From NCBI GenBank assembly GCA_013396525.1, contig VWYX01000890.1, positions 268,612 to 332,611 on the forward strand: a stretch of 64,000 nt of DNA, given 5' to 3'. The notes below the pieces were generated by a model. The model did not search any database, was not told where the DNA came from, and worked only from the letters and a program-made list of their open reading frames with translations. The translations under genes and the position numbers were made by a program. This stretch comes from Chaetorhynchus papuensis. Lineage: Eukaryota > Chordata > Aves > Passeriformes > Rhipiduridae. This document shows, in pieces, positions 11,501 through 23,410 of this stretch (within the stretch, counting starts at the first letter, position 1; every line of letters starts with the position of its first letter).

Positions 11501-13716
11501 TTTCCCTGTCCTGCTATTCTGCCCCTAAGTGATTAGATGCTCTTTTCAAAATGAAAGATGAGCTTTCGGGGAAACTCTTGGCCCTCTCCTAGGTACCATA
11601 AAATAGCCATAATTTGATTTTCCTAGCACTGATGAAAGTTGTGGGTTTCAGACCAAGGCCCATCACGTGGATGCTGAGCGTCACACCAGCACAGCTGAAA
11701 CATGGAGGGACACAGAGCTCCTCCCCTGAGGCAGGTCCAAACTGAGAACCTGGGGCGTGCTGAACACGATCTCCCAGTGGCCCTGTGCTGAGCACAGTGT
11801 CCTCTGGCCAAGCCCTGCCCACACTCCCAGCTCTTGCCGTGCCTCTGTCCCATGCCACCCTGCTCCCCAGCTTGTCTCTCCAACCCGCCCCCTCAGGCAG
11901 AACTGATCAGAAGCCTAGATAACAACCATGCAGCATATTTGGTTGCTTTTGGAGTGACATGAGGCAGGGAACTGCACCCAGCCCACAGAAAGCAGATGAA
12001 GGAAGGTCAGTGGCCCCTGACATGGGGAACAGAAAGCAGCCAAGACAAGGCTTCAAGGAGAAGGTCACCTGTCTTGGCACAGAGGCTTGCCATGCTGCCT
12101 TGAGCAAGTCTCTTAAAAACCTTCATGATCCAGCAGCGACCTCCACAGCTTCAAAGGTGCAAGCTGGAGCTCTGTGCATCTGGACACTTCATCCTCTGTG
12201 CTAATAACCCTTTGTGACATGGGCAATATGGCAACTAACTGCTCCCTCTTCTGCTGTCTGGAGGGGTCAACTATGTGGGCAGTGTCAGTACAGGAGCAGC
12301 CCCTGCTTGTACCAGGTTCTGAGCACCAGAGAGGGTTATTTCCCAGGAGAACCAGTGAAGAGCTGACAGCATCCTGCCTTCACAATTAGATGTCTGTGAT
12401 TTAGTAAAGACAGCTTTATTTATTTCTCCCCTGAAAAAGACTAATGAAAACAGTTTTTCTCTGTCTTGCCAAGATATTTCTTTGACAGCTTTTGAATTTT
12501 CATTGAAAATGAAAACATAAAATGTTTCATGAAAACTAAGCATAACAGCCTTTCAGATGACAATAGTACAAATGTGTGAACACTTCTGCTCAGGCAGGAG
12601 GTTTTAAAGAAAGCAGAAGGCCAAGCACCAACTGCATTATGCCCCAGACTGTCTGAGAAGAGCTGGCACAGCCAAGCTGTAGCCTGTCCCCTGGGCTGCC
12701 ATGTTCTTTCTCTGTGGTTTCACCCTGGCTGTGACTCACATGCTTGGTGCTGGCTGGGGTATAGGCAAGTGAGGAGGTCCCACATTAGGCTGTGTACTCC
12801 TCTGCTCCAGGGCTGGCTGTGCACCCACCTCGATGTGTGGATCCCACCAAGGGCAGCCCAAAGTCTGCTCCCAGTTGCAGTACCTTCCAGTTCTCCTTGA
12901 GACTGTAAAGATGAGACAGAAATTAATGTGTTCACACATCTTTCAGCAACGACACTAGAGAACGAGGTGATCCGCTTGTCTTTGTGGTGCTGAATGATCC
13001 TCCTGGTATCAGGTATCGTGGGACTGATTAACCAGGTTTTTCCTGGTGGTGGTGAGGATTCTAGGCCTTTACAGCTGAGTACATCCTTAAGCAGCAGAAT
13101 TCAGTGGTCTAGAATGGTATTAATTCACTGAAATGTATACCCCACATGCCCAGGGAAGGTCTGGTATTTGACTGACTACACTTGAGATGAATACACTTTT
13201 TATGAAGAGGGTCAGATTTTTTTCCCTGCACAGCCTCTCACAGCCAACAACTGAAATACCTGCACATCTTGCTCAGCTAACACCAAGTCTCTCACACTGT
13301 GCCACTTCAGCCCCTTCTTTCCCCAGTTCCTGGGCACTCTTTCAGCTTCCATGACAATGTGGACCCTGCCCTCTGTCTCCATGAGATGCCAGTATCCTGT
13401 CAAAATTAACCTATTAATTGATTATTCACTTTTGAATGGGAAATGAGTAGGAATGTCATTCTGTATTTCCAAGCCAGAGTGGAAGAAAGGGCTCTTTCTG
13501 GATGAATGGAGATCATTGTGCACAATCTCCGGCATGAGGCTGATCATACACGTTGGGAACCTTAAACTAACATTCTTTGCTGTAAGAATAAGGGCCAGCC
13601 CCTTGCTCAGGGGTGTTGATGGAGATGATCATACTTACAGCTTCTGCTTTTCCTGGAAGATGTGGTTTGGATCTTGGTTTTGACAATTTGATGTTGAGAT
13701 TAGTACCAGTTGAGTC
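11501..13716. other. Unique non-coding sequence
   Basis: A GC-richer block (11640-11900) with opposing short frames, then ordinary mixed sequence. No element, RNA gene or convincing exon is seen. Confidence 0.5.
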
Positions 13717-13749
13717 TGGTGCTAGTGCTGGTGCTGGTGCTGGTGCTGG
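13717..13749 (+). repeat. (GGTGCT)n hexanucleotide repeat
   Basis: About five tandem copies of a TGGTGC-type unit, with one interrupted copy (GCTAGT). It was probably formed by slippage. Confidence 0.85.
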
Positions 13750-14094
13750 AGCAGAACAGGGATGGAGGGGACCAGAGTGAGCCCACCAACTGCCTGCTCA
13801 AAACCCTGTCCTTTTGGAAAATAAGCTGATACTTAGAGGATGCTGGCTGTCATCTGGCTGTACTCAGCCAGGATGGCTGGGCTGACCCCGGGCATGCTGC
13901 GAAGACTGGGGACCAGGAGGCTGCCCAGTGCCAGTGGCAACCAGGCTAACAGCTCTGGCCAGAGCCCTCAAGAATGGAGTGGGTCCTTCAAAAGGCGACC
14001 AACCTTCGACCTGCAGTCGTCATTTTGGCCATCAGGTCAACAGTTGTTCCACAGAACATCGGCAATTGTCTTTCTCCTTGTGTCAGGAGGCTCT

Positions 14095-14780
14095 TGAAAC
14101 ATTATACGAGGATAATTAAGTGGTGAATAAGGGTCAGCGTGGACAAATAAATCAAACTGATAGTTTGAACACAGACTGATTGAGCAAAAACAAGGAATTG
14201 TGCCATGCCTGTTAGCGCTGCTCTTGATGTTAACTGACTTTGTTAACATTACATCCAAAGGCAGCAAGTGGGAAAGCTTTGTGAGGAATCAAAAGCTGAG
14301 CAAAGAGACATGGGCTTTAATTGTTCAGCTTTATTTTTGAAATAAAGACATGCAGTGCATCAATTTAGCTGACTTTAATGGACCACAAAACTGAACCTAT
14401 TCTTTAAAATGCTAATTGAGTTTGAAGATTCTCGCCTCTCGCAGAAGAGGGACGCAAGAGATGCCAGTGCCACATTCAGACATGTTGGGAGCCGTCATAC
14501 AGTTTCATTCAAAGCAAGTGGGTGAAGCGCATACCATCGGGCAAGAAGAATGTGTGCACATAACAGGATAATCCATCCACAGAGAAGATAGCATCCAGGC
14601 AAATAACATGTCTGTATATACAGTTTCATAGACAGGAAATATGTACTTTATATGTACTATAACACAAAATTTATTTGTGGGGTTTTAATTCGCTTTATGG
14701 CAAACCTCCAAGGTGCATGAAAGCTTTCACTCTCAAATTCACTAAAATAAAGGTCATTAACATATTTTTAAGAAGAAAAA
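14095..14780. promoter_or_regulatory. Candidate conserved regulatory segment
   Basis: Repeat-free AT-rich sequence with GGATAATTAAG, AAATAAATCAAA, GTTAACATTACAT and similar words, and isolated CpGs at 14435-14540. A 76-codon minus-strand frame at 14037-14267 is not protein-like. The texture is that of a long vertebrate conserved non-coding element, but this is inferred. Confidence 0.35.
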
Positions 14781-16855
14781 AGAGGCAGTCAGTCCTTAAA
14801 ACACTTTGTTAAGGGAAACAATGTGTCCACAAGTTCATGTGTTTCTAAGGAAAAAAATGCAGTTGAACACAGGGATACAGAATTTGCATTTTACTCTGTT
14901 ATCCCTAAGAAGAGTTCTGGGTACAAACTACACTGGTTTTAACTCCCAGGGTCAAGGTGATGCATTTAAAGAAGGAAGCTCATGTTTTCATACATGCTAG
15001 CAATATTCTTTTAAAAACTAGTCAGTGTCTTTCCACACTGCAATATTTCCTTATCTGCACACCTAGCTATTATTTCAGTGAATTATTGATACTGGTAAAA
15101 AAAAAAATCTGAAATTATAAATGAAGATTGAGAGAATATGCTTTTCTTTTTTATGCAACCTTAAACCTCTCTAAAGCAGAGTTTGCAGCCAACATTAATA
15201 ATGCCATTATTATGTTCTTTCTTACTCATAAGGTACTGTGCGTGACACATTGCAGACACATAAGCTGTGTCTGCCCTAAGTGCTTCACAGTCTAGCTCAG
15301 ACAAATTTAAAATATGGACCTAGTGTAATAAAGTTCACAGCTTTCCTGTGTTTGGGGTGTCTTATTTTTCCACTGCAGGTCATTATAGAGCATCTTTGCA
15401 TGTATTTATTTCTGTGCTGCAGAAACTTTTCTTCTGACTGGGTTCCCACAAATTTATTATTGCTGGGTTTTCACGCTGCAAGATGCAGAATTACTTCTTA
15501 GGCAGGACGCTATGAATGCTTCAGCATAGGAAACTGACACTTCACATCGCAACTGGACCGTACAAAGGCAAGTAAGTTATAAGAGATAAATGTAATGATA
15601 AGCATGTAAAAAAATTCTATGGGAAATGTATCTGCGTGGCTACATGAATTACGAGGGTTTGCCAAGAAAGGTGTAATGGATTATGGTGGAAGATGAAGGG
15701 GAGCTCCCACCATATCCAATCAGCCTTTTACTTAAAGGTCAGGACATTCTGTCTGGGTCCACTTGAGTTTTTGATTCTGCCGTTTCACTATTCAGTGGCA
15801 CAATGTAACTGTCAGTCTCAACAACGGTTCCTCGAGCCACTGGCTCCACTGCTCACAGGGCAACACACAATATTTCACAGCCACAAAACAATTCACTGTC
15901 TGCATAGGCAAACCATATGATTTCCATGGGGAGCAATATTGACACACCCTACTGAGCGCTCTTAAGGGGACTCTTAAAAGAGTTACATCTTTAAAAAAAA
16001 AAGAAAAAAAGAAAAAAGGCCTATGGCTCTGCTATTCTTCTCTATGACTAAGTTACCAAATAGCATTTTAATGTTCTGTGTCCATGAGATGAAGTTAAAT
16101 GCAAATATTCTCTATGCCTTCTACACCCTTTCTCATTTTACCAGAGGGAGACAGTTTTACGGCTCTGCAAAGTCTTTCTGGATAGTAAGTAATATTATGA
16201 TAGACACTAGGAGAAAATGTAGCACATGAATGATGTTCTGTTTGGAGTTTCCCCAGTGAGTGTTTACTGTATTATATTACTCATTTCCAGGTCTAAGATA
16301 AATCCAGAGACTGGTACAAATTTATAAAGACAGAGGACCCTGCTGGTGATGTGTGAAGCACTATAACGCTGGGGCTCTGCTCTGCTCTGCTCCTTGCCTT
16401 CTTTGGAGGAAGTTACCTGCAGGAAGATTTGTGAGCACTGGGGGGATTTGCTGTGATACAGCACAAGGATTGCCCTGAAATTTGAGAGAGAGGAACAAAA
16501 CATGGAAGTAAAGAGTAGAAGCATAGAGAGACAAAGAATCACTGCAGAAATCTATGGACTCAGCTGCTCTTTGGAAACCCTTTAAGCAGACTTTGTTTCA
16601 AACTCCTGTACCTTGCTTATTACAAGCATGATGTGTTAGGTAGGGTGTAGTGCCACCTGTCCCCACCCACCAGCAGACCACTACCTGGGCTGGTTTTCTG
16701 CCTGACACTCCCGACGCTGCCATATCTTTTTATAAATGAATTTTCACTCATTGTCCCTGCATCACTCTCAGCTCTATTCAGATCATGCAGCCAACTGCAA
16801 AATGAAAACAGCATCAGACTATTGTCAATGTCTCACTCTGGCCCCTGGTTTCAGG
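14781..16855. other. Unique non-coding sequence with an octamer and short repeats
   Basis: AT-rich at first, with octamer words ATTTGCAT at 14882-14889 and ATGCAAAT at 16099-16106. Other items are an A-rich tract at 15991-16018 and a short (CTCTG)n run at about 16375-16392. Short frames at 15280, 15693 and 16264 are unremarkable. Confidence 0.5.
15991..16018 (+). repeat. A-rich tract
   Basis: A run with single G interruptions, similar to the tract near 7.8 kb. No retroelement body is recognised next to it. Confidence 0.85.
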
Positions 16856-16859
16856 GAAA

Positions 16860-17300
16860 GCAGCATCCCGATGCCGCAGAGGAAGGAGAGGGGTGAGGGC
16901 TGCCTCACCACGACAGAGGAGCCGAGTGCTGCATTGCCGCAGGGTGAGATCCTGGTTACTGCGCAGGCTGCAGACACACGGCTGCCAAAGCTGTTCAAGG
17001 ACGGCCGGCTCGCCTGACGGCAGGTCTGCTCCCCTGGGTGGGCCGCCACCGCGGTGTCTGTGTGGGCTGCGGTGCTTGCGAGCACGACGGAGAAACACTG
17101 CTTGGAAGAACGGCACTCAGGTGGCAACCCTGGCTTGGCAGGCACCTTTCCAAGCCTTGCACAAGGATCTCTGTGCCAGCATGAGGCACAGCTCAGCAGA
17201 CTGGCTGCCACGATGGGAAGTGAGGCTGGAGCCGAGTGATGGGCTGGGCTGCCAGGCCTGTGTTAGCTGAGCTCATTCCCGGCGGCCCTGAGATGCCTCC
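16860..17300. promoter_or_regulatory. Orphan CpG island
   Basis: I count 18 CpG dinucleotides in the 240 bases 16861-17100, with more at 17110, 17211, 17234 and 17280. The segment is strongly GC-rich and stands out from CpG-poor flanks. CpG islands in vertebrates mark promoters or, when isolated, poised enhancers and alternative or non-coding promoters. No first exon can be defined: the 125- and 128-codon frames here (16893-17270 plus, 16825-17211 minus) overlap antisense and are expected from stop-poor GC-rich DNA. No TATA box was noticed. Confidence 0.6.
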
Positions 17301-17780
17301 ACCAGGTCGTTCCACTCAGGGCTGGGAAGCCACCTTGCCAAAAGGGCAGGTAACCCAGACGACCTGGAGTTGCTTTGGCCCCCAGTCCTGGATGATTTCC
17401 CCCTGCCAGCTGCCTCCCTGCTAGCTTAAACACCAGCTGTACTACCTGGAGAGGGCACAGCTCCATGAGTGGTGGCAATCCACAGCTCCTCTGAGGGCAT
17501 ACGGCTTTGAAGCAGCATGGTTTGAGCCTTCAGCAAAGCCCCGACCCACTTGAGTACCCCCTGCTGACAGCACTACATATCCTATGCCTGAAAAGCTTCC
17601 CACTGTTGAAAGGGGGGATGAAACAGTGTGGCAGCTGCCAAGAGCCCAAGGGAGCCTGATTTGTTTTAAAAACATCATGTTCTGATGCTTCTAAATGAAA
17701 ATACTGCAGGGTTGGGTTTTCATTTTCCCTTGCTGATAAAGCTCTATACGAAGTTTTAGGATTTCCTGCGTTTGGGTTGC
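17301..17780. other. Unique non-coding sequence
   Basis: The flank of the CpG island. It has overlapping short frames on both strands and no recognisable feature. Confidence 0.5.
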
Positions 17781-17797
17781 TTTTCTTTTTTTTTTTT
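17781..17797 (+). repeat. T-rich run
   Basis: Seventeen bases of T with one C interruption. Confidence 0.8.
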
Positions 17798-17887
17798 CAC
17801 CCTGGAAAATTATTATAAAGCAGAATTTTTTTTCTCCTGATGAGCTTCACTTGCATGTCAGCCATCTGTTGCCTGGGCAGTCCCAGC

Positions 17888-17943
17888 CAGGGCTGGTGGC
17901 GGCGTGATATAAAGGTCCCTTCTGGCCTTCAAAGCTCTGAAAC
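17888..17943 (+). mobile_element. Old CR1/L3-like LINE 3' fragment
   Basis: The core aaaggtcccttctggccttc followed by aaagctctgaaac matches the 3' end shared by old amniote CR1/L3-like LINEs, which carry a pattern of the aggtcccttctggcctta type. The copy is short and diverged and lies on the plus strand. This subfamily is older than the avian type at 6.4 kb. Confidence 0.55.
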
Positions 17944-17949
17944 CGGTGC

Positions 17950-20540
17950 AGCACAGTTTTTCTCAGCAGCAAGAGCAGGACAAACATACGGACCAAGCTC
18001 CACTGCTGATTCTTTGGGCATGCTGGTCTGCTGATGGCCAGCACACACTGACCTTCCTTGGCATCTCTGTTCCAGCTATATAATGTGATCATTTTGCTTT
18101 GTCAAGCGGCAACTTGATCCCTAATGATTGCACCAGAAAAGGGACTGCAGACACTACTGCAACAAATATGATTTAATCATCTGCAAACATTTCTTTTAAT
18201 GTTCCTCCCACACACAGGGGACACTGAGGTGCACCACCATACCTCCTTTCCTTCACATTGGAAAGGGCTTGGCATGAAGGAAGAGAGTTTTACACTTGTT
18301 TTGCATTGGTTTTCAGGTGAGATGTACTCAGTTTATTAGAAAAAGAAAATGTTAGTTTTCCTTTGCAATCTATGAAGGATTGTGAAAGTCAGGCTGATTT
18401 CACAGTTGCCCACAGATTTCTACCAGTACCACAGAAAAGTCCCTCCAAGCCTTCCTTGCTAAACAGCTCTCTTGGATCTACAGAACTCCACCTCTTCTCC
18501 CTGGGCTGTGCTAGTTCTGCACTGTGAATGGGGGTAAAGCAGAGATCCTTCTATTCAGTAAAATCAAGAGTGTTTGCTGTTTAAAAGTGGTACTTAGTAC
18601 TCTTATGCTACTGTTAGATGGGGAACATACAGTCTGTAGCTGGATATAGCCCATGATTTTGTCTCATCCAGCCCATCATCAGCTGGAAGAACCCCTCTGC
18701 TGACCACTGCCAGAACAGTGTAAATTAGATTAATCCACAGGCTGCTCTAAATTTAGCTAGGAGCCGAGACTCAGCAAGTCTTGGGAATGAGCAAGAGCAT
18801 CTGAGATCTGGCAGTAGCTCTCTAACACCTGCCTTTTTCCACTGCGTGTAATGCTACCAGAACAAAAAAAATTTGCTTTACTGTGCAGTCACCCAGGATT
18901 ACAGTGTTTGCTATCAAGCATCAGATGCTGCTGAGAAGAGAAGAGATGAGATTCAATAGGCCTCAAGGTCTGAGTCCTTATAAAACTCCTTACAGCAATT
19001 ATAATAAACTTTGAAGTTCCCTGTGTCACTTCTGCAGTGGTAGGAAAAGAAAAAAAAAGGCATAATAAATAACACTAGAAGCCAAATTCACGTATGTGCA
19101 CTGTAGCACAGGCTAGGTTATTTATGGAAAGAAGATAGCCATAAATAGACTTGTTTCTTGTCAGGAAGGATATGGTCAAAATATCTCCTACAAGATGGGA
19201 AAACTTGCATGTGCAGCAGTCCATGACAGGCACATGTTGTGCCAGACAGCTCCGTGCTGGAACAGTGCTTGCCTGATGGACATCCAGCGTTGGAGTGATT
19301 TGTGATGGTAACGGCTCTGTCTGCTGCCTTCAAGCCCAGGCAGCGAGAGACAGAGAGTGGCTCTGATTGCTGTAACTTATTTCTTGGCAGCTGGAAGCTG
19401 CTCAGCCAGGCTTGCTTGGCCTTGGGGGCTCTCCTCCCACTCAGGTGAGTCCCACGGTTTTGCCTGGCAGAGGAGGAAGGTGATTTCTGTAAATCTGGAT
19501 TAAAATTGCCCTTACAAACCTGAGAGGCTACAGTAACAGAGATGCTGTGAGCTTTGCTTCAAACAGCAACTGCCTAAGCTTTCCTTGATTAGTAGGCAGC
19601 CCTCAGTCCAAAAAGGGCATCAAGCCCTCCATGTATGTTCAGAGTGAATATTGCCCTGTGGTCACAGTCCTGGGCTCCTCACAACCTGACGTATATTTTC
19701 ACTTGCAGCTTTCCTGTGGTGGTGTAGAACTTTTCTTTCTGGCTCACAGGCAAAGAAACCAGGGCTATGCCTACACTACCAGCTAGACCCGGAGCTGAGT
19801 CTCAGGCTGTCCCATTGCTGGAGTCTCTGGAAGAGAGGCTCAGGGTTGTTTTTTTCCCTGAGAGCAGAACTGAGCACAAAGAACACATATCTGTTTTCAC
19901 GATAATTTTTAAATGCATGTTGATGCTGTATGCTACAAACCCCTTTCTGTAGGTTTTGGCTATAGATTTCCTCAGCACATTTGGCCTTCAGAGTGTCACA
20001 GATAAGCAGGAATTGTGAAAAAGAATAAGTTAGACACATGGCAATGCTCTTTTTAAAGCCCTATTCATGTTAGTTCTTGTCATGCCTTCTTCCAGCAAAA
20101 AGACAAAAGCAAGCATGCACTGGGCAGTTTATTTCCCCCTCTGTGTGCCTGTTCACTAAAACCGGCCAAGCCTTTAAAAATTCTCTAAAACTTATAAATG
20201 GCAGAGGTGAGAAGGGGAAGAGGAAGGGCAGGAAACTCTCTGGGAGAAAAGTACCTGTTCTTCACAGCTTCATATGTTCAGCCTCAGTGACACATTAAAC
20301 TCCTTCATTTATACTCCCAAGCCAGGTAAGTGAGGAGCTGCCATGCAGCAGGCCAGTCACTGGGCAGCACTGCACTTCAGCTGGTACTGTAACTCCAGCA
20401 TTGGCTCTAGAAAGGCTGAAATGACAAATAATTTCCTATTTCAAAAAGTGTTTTGTCTCTCACACCTGTATTCCCCTCCCCAGAACACTCTTAACACCTC
20501 TATGAAAGTAAAATGTGGTGATGAAATATGTTGATCTGGA
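17950..20540. other. Unique non-coding sequence
   Basis: Mixed sequence without a convincing frame; 18093-19117 has none of 60 codons. The one notable item is the inverted repeat at 19119-19147. No element or RNA gene is recognised. Confidence 0.5.
19119..19147. promoter_or_regulatory. 9-bp inverted repeat of CDX/HOX-like words
   Basis: TATTTATGG at 19119-19127 and its exact reverse complement CCATAAATA at 19139-19147, separated by 11 bases, so the arms start 20 bp apart, about two helical turns. TTTATGG resembles CDX and posterior HOX binding cores. A paired site is inferred. Confidence 0.35.
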
Positions 20541-20544
20541 AAAA

Positions 20545-20920
20545 TAGGAAGCTCTGATTTGCATTATCAGATGTATTAATTTGGTTTTTATTATTTCTGT
20601 GCTGAATTAGATAGACGTTCGCTCTGTCCTTTTGATTTAAACATATGATTTTTATATACACTAAGGACACATTAGACCACTCTGAAAGCGCAGAGGGGCC
20701 TTAATATGAGAGTAAATTATTTTTTATACCCACTTTAAGGTCTATTTATTCAAATTGAGCAAAATTCTAACTCTACTGTGAATGAGTGGGAATTCTGCCA
20801 TTGATTTCAGAGACTCCGGGATTTTGCCCAAGCGCAGTATAAAATGATTTATATAGAAGTGGCCAGCAGTCTTTTTTCCAGAAATCGTGATCTAAAGGTG
20901 CAAAAATCCCCCAAGATTCG
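20545..20920. promoter_or_regulatory. Candidate conserved regulatory segment
   Basis: AT-rich, repeat-free sequence with the octamer ATTTGCAT at 20557-20564, several TTAAT and TTTATTATT words, and isolated CpGs (20619, 20689, 20833). No reading frame covers most of it. The texture suggests constraint, but this is unverified. Confidence 0.35.
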
Positions 20921-21940
20921 CGCTTCGTTGTTTTTATGTGGTACTGAAGCATTCACTGTTTCCTGCTTAAAAAAAAATCAATTAAATTTCAGAGTGTTAG
21001 CAGACTTTCCAGTTGCCTGGGTGGATGTGGGGAAGGAAGTGAGAGAATCTTGTTTGCTGCTTGCATTGGTAGGCATTCAGTGTACAACGCTGTACAGGAG
21101 AGAATTTAAAAAAAGAAGAAGTCAAATCTGCCCCGTAACATGGTAGAGAGAAGAGAATGTCTCCCCGGGGCGCCTCTATGCCAGGCTGCAGAGTGCCATC
21201 CCTGGGCTCTAACAGATGCCCAGCAGAGAAGTTCCAGGCCCTAAACCTCACCATAGTCTCTTGTGTTAATGAGGACTCTTGATGCAGTTTAAGGTACACT
21301 GGTGAGCGGCCCTAAATCAGAGCTCACCCTGCTCAGGAAACATCCCGGCGGCTGCGGAGGCGGGTCTGTTTGCATTCCAGATGTGGTGCCTCCAGCCTGC
21401 CTCTGACCAGCATTCATTTCTGCACTCCACAGCTGGTCCATGTAAATGTGCCATATTGCAGCCCATCTGCTCAGAGAGTGCACAGTGGCACATCTCTCTC
21501 TGACAGTGGACCATTTTATTGAACGCTATAAATATTGAAATTCATAGGCATGAAGCAGCAGATTTTTAATGTTACTTAGAGAGACATTTGAGCCACAACC
21601 TTTGGCAGCAGCACACGCTGCTAGTATCTCAGTACACTGCACGCCATTTGGTTCAGACTCATGAACAACTTTTCCAGAGATTTCATAGCTCTCCAATCCC
21701 AGGTAAAATGGAGTACAGACCCTGTGGGATGATATTTAGTGTGAATGTCACCCTGCATACAATGTGCATTTGGGATATGGACTTTCCAGCCCTGTGCTGT
21801 GTTAAACCATATGTTAATGTTTTCATACTCAGAAAAGATTAGATCAGGGACCAATAAAGTTTCAAAACTACAAATAATAGGCTAACCAAAATGAAATGTG
21901 AGGTATTCCTAAGACTGAGTGTTGTTTTTTTTTTCTCCCA
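20921..21940. other. Unique non-coding sequence
   Basis: Contains opposing frames at 20844-21146 and 20997-21299 and a short GC-rich patch near 21340-21365. None has protein character. No repeat is recognised. Confidence 0.45.
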
Positions 21941-21949
21941 AAGTCTCTG

Positions 21950-22900
21950 CAGTTTTTGTTTTTAAAATGGAAATGCTGTATTTTGTAGCAAGAAACGGGC
22001 ACATTCATATTTTATAAGCTAATACATGTAAATTTTGTATTAGAGAGTAAACATCTCTATTAATTTGAAATTCATGGCATCTGATCTGGAGCAGAAGCAA
22101 AACACCACTCTGCAGTTTTCTATTTGTCAAGTAGTCCCTAGTAAGTGTTCAGTGAGTTGTAAAGAGCCAAACCCCAAACTAAGATAAATATATATATTAT
22201 TTTTGATGGATTTTTTTTCTTCTTGCCAAGCCATCAGTTTCTACAGAGCATCAGGAACCAGCCTTTTCCCTTTTGGAACCAAAAGGAATTTTTTTCATCT
22301 ACGTTAATTAGAGAAGGATCAGGCCCTTAATGAAAGAAACTGCATTAAAAATGGAGAACATATTTGAAATTCTCCAAAATGCTTTGAAAAAAACCATGTT
22401 CATTTTTATGTGAGGTGTTGAGCCTGCCATGACATCCACAATGTTTTCCTCTCCTGGAGCTGTTTGGGCAGTAAATAACATCGTGTTGGCCAGGCAGCGG
22501 CTCAGGGAGTGAAACAGGGCATTTGCTTTATTTAGAGATGTGGATCCCAGCTCCTGTGACAAGCAGGCTAAAAAGTTTTCTGAGCATGTGGAGTAAAATG
22601 GGGACCGGGGGGAAAAAAAGCAAAGCAAAAAAGACCTGCTGAGGATATTACCTTGGCACACGCATTTCTCAAAACTGCGCTGCTTTTTCAGTTCGCTTCA
22701 GTATCTCTTTTGCAGTTGCTCTATTGTCTTCATTATAATTTAAAAAGAGGCAGGGAAGGCAGCATCTTTAATAGCGAAGTCGTACTGTTTGGACAATGAG
22801 CTGTGTCACTGCTCAAGCCAGTCCCCCGGTTCCCAATCAGCAGTGTTATGTAAGGTGGCAGGTTAATAAATGCGACACACTGAAATCATTTGTACCAGAT
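21950..22900. promoter_or_regulatory. Candidate regulatory region beside the exon candidate
   Basis: Two AT-rich, repeat-poor stretches (about 21950-22330 and 22680-22900) with TAAT-type words and a TATATATAT run near 22188-22198. A 117-codon minus-strand frame at 22308-22661 has no recognisable domain. An AATAAA on the minus strand (about 22528-22533) could serve as a polyadenylation signal for the exon candidate at 22953-23164, but such words are common by chance. Confidence 0.25.
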
Positions 22901-22952
22901 TATCTCTCCTTCCAAACTCTGACAGATGCTAAGTCCAGCTGGTAAAAAAAGT

Positions 22953-23164
22953 TTATAGGCGAGTTGGATCTGGGGCCTTCACACACTCCACAATGTTGGC
23001 TACCAATGCTTGTTTTAATGAGTCACGAATTGCCTGTTTATCTTCTGCTCCCTGCTGTTTCTGCATTTTCTCTTCCAGAACAATCCTAGAAACACATGCT
23101 GCTACAGACGCTGGAGCAATGTGTGTAGACATTTGAGCCAAATTATTATAAAGAACTCTTTCTT
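22953..23164 (-). CDS. Candidate terminal coding exon or exon-derived pseudogene, protein unknown
   Basis: Read on the minus strand, this is an open segment of about 70 codons ending in TAA at 22955-22953. After the AG it begins EERVLYNNLAQ, passes through a Lys/Gln/Glu-rich stretch (EEKMQKQQGAEDK) and ends VKAPDPTRL. Heptad-like spacing and few Pro or Gly residues suggest alpha helices, unlike the Ser/Pro/Cys/Leu-rich chance frames elsewhere in the window. Immediately upstream are 13 T residues (plus-strand A run 23175-23187) and an AG at 23166-23165, a good 3' splice-acceptor layout; a TAAC word about 50 bases further could be a branch point. The open frame extends back to a Met at 23213, but through the T tract, so that start is unlikely. 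I do not recognise the family. Alternatives are a retroposed fragment, a decayed gene remnant or a chance frame. No partner exon was found. Confidence 0.4.
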
Positions 23165-23204
23165 CTTGGATATTAAAAAAAAAAAAAGGCGACAATTGCA
23201 CATT

Positions 23205-23410
23205 GCCTAGCAAATCGTTATCTCAGATGTTCGCTGTGACATGCTCAATATGGCCTACCAGAGAAAGTTGGAGACATTTGAAACCTTAACAACTACACAA
23301 AATGACACTGTAATTGGCGGGTTTTGTTGTTCATGTTCTGGCTCTGTGAAAACTGCTCTAAACACTTTGTTTAATGATGTTACATTATGACAACACATGG
23401 CTTCTGTAGA
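23205..23410. promoter_or_regulatory. Candidate regulatory segment upstream of the exon candidate
   Basis: Unique sequence with TGTAATTGGCGGG, TTTAATGATGTTACATTATG and similar words and no frame. If the neighbouring exon is real this is intron; otherwise it may be part of the same conserved-looking cluster. Confidence 0.25.
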
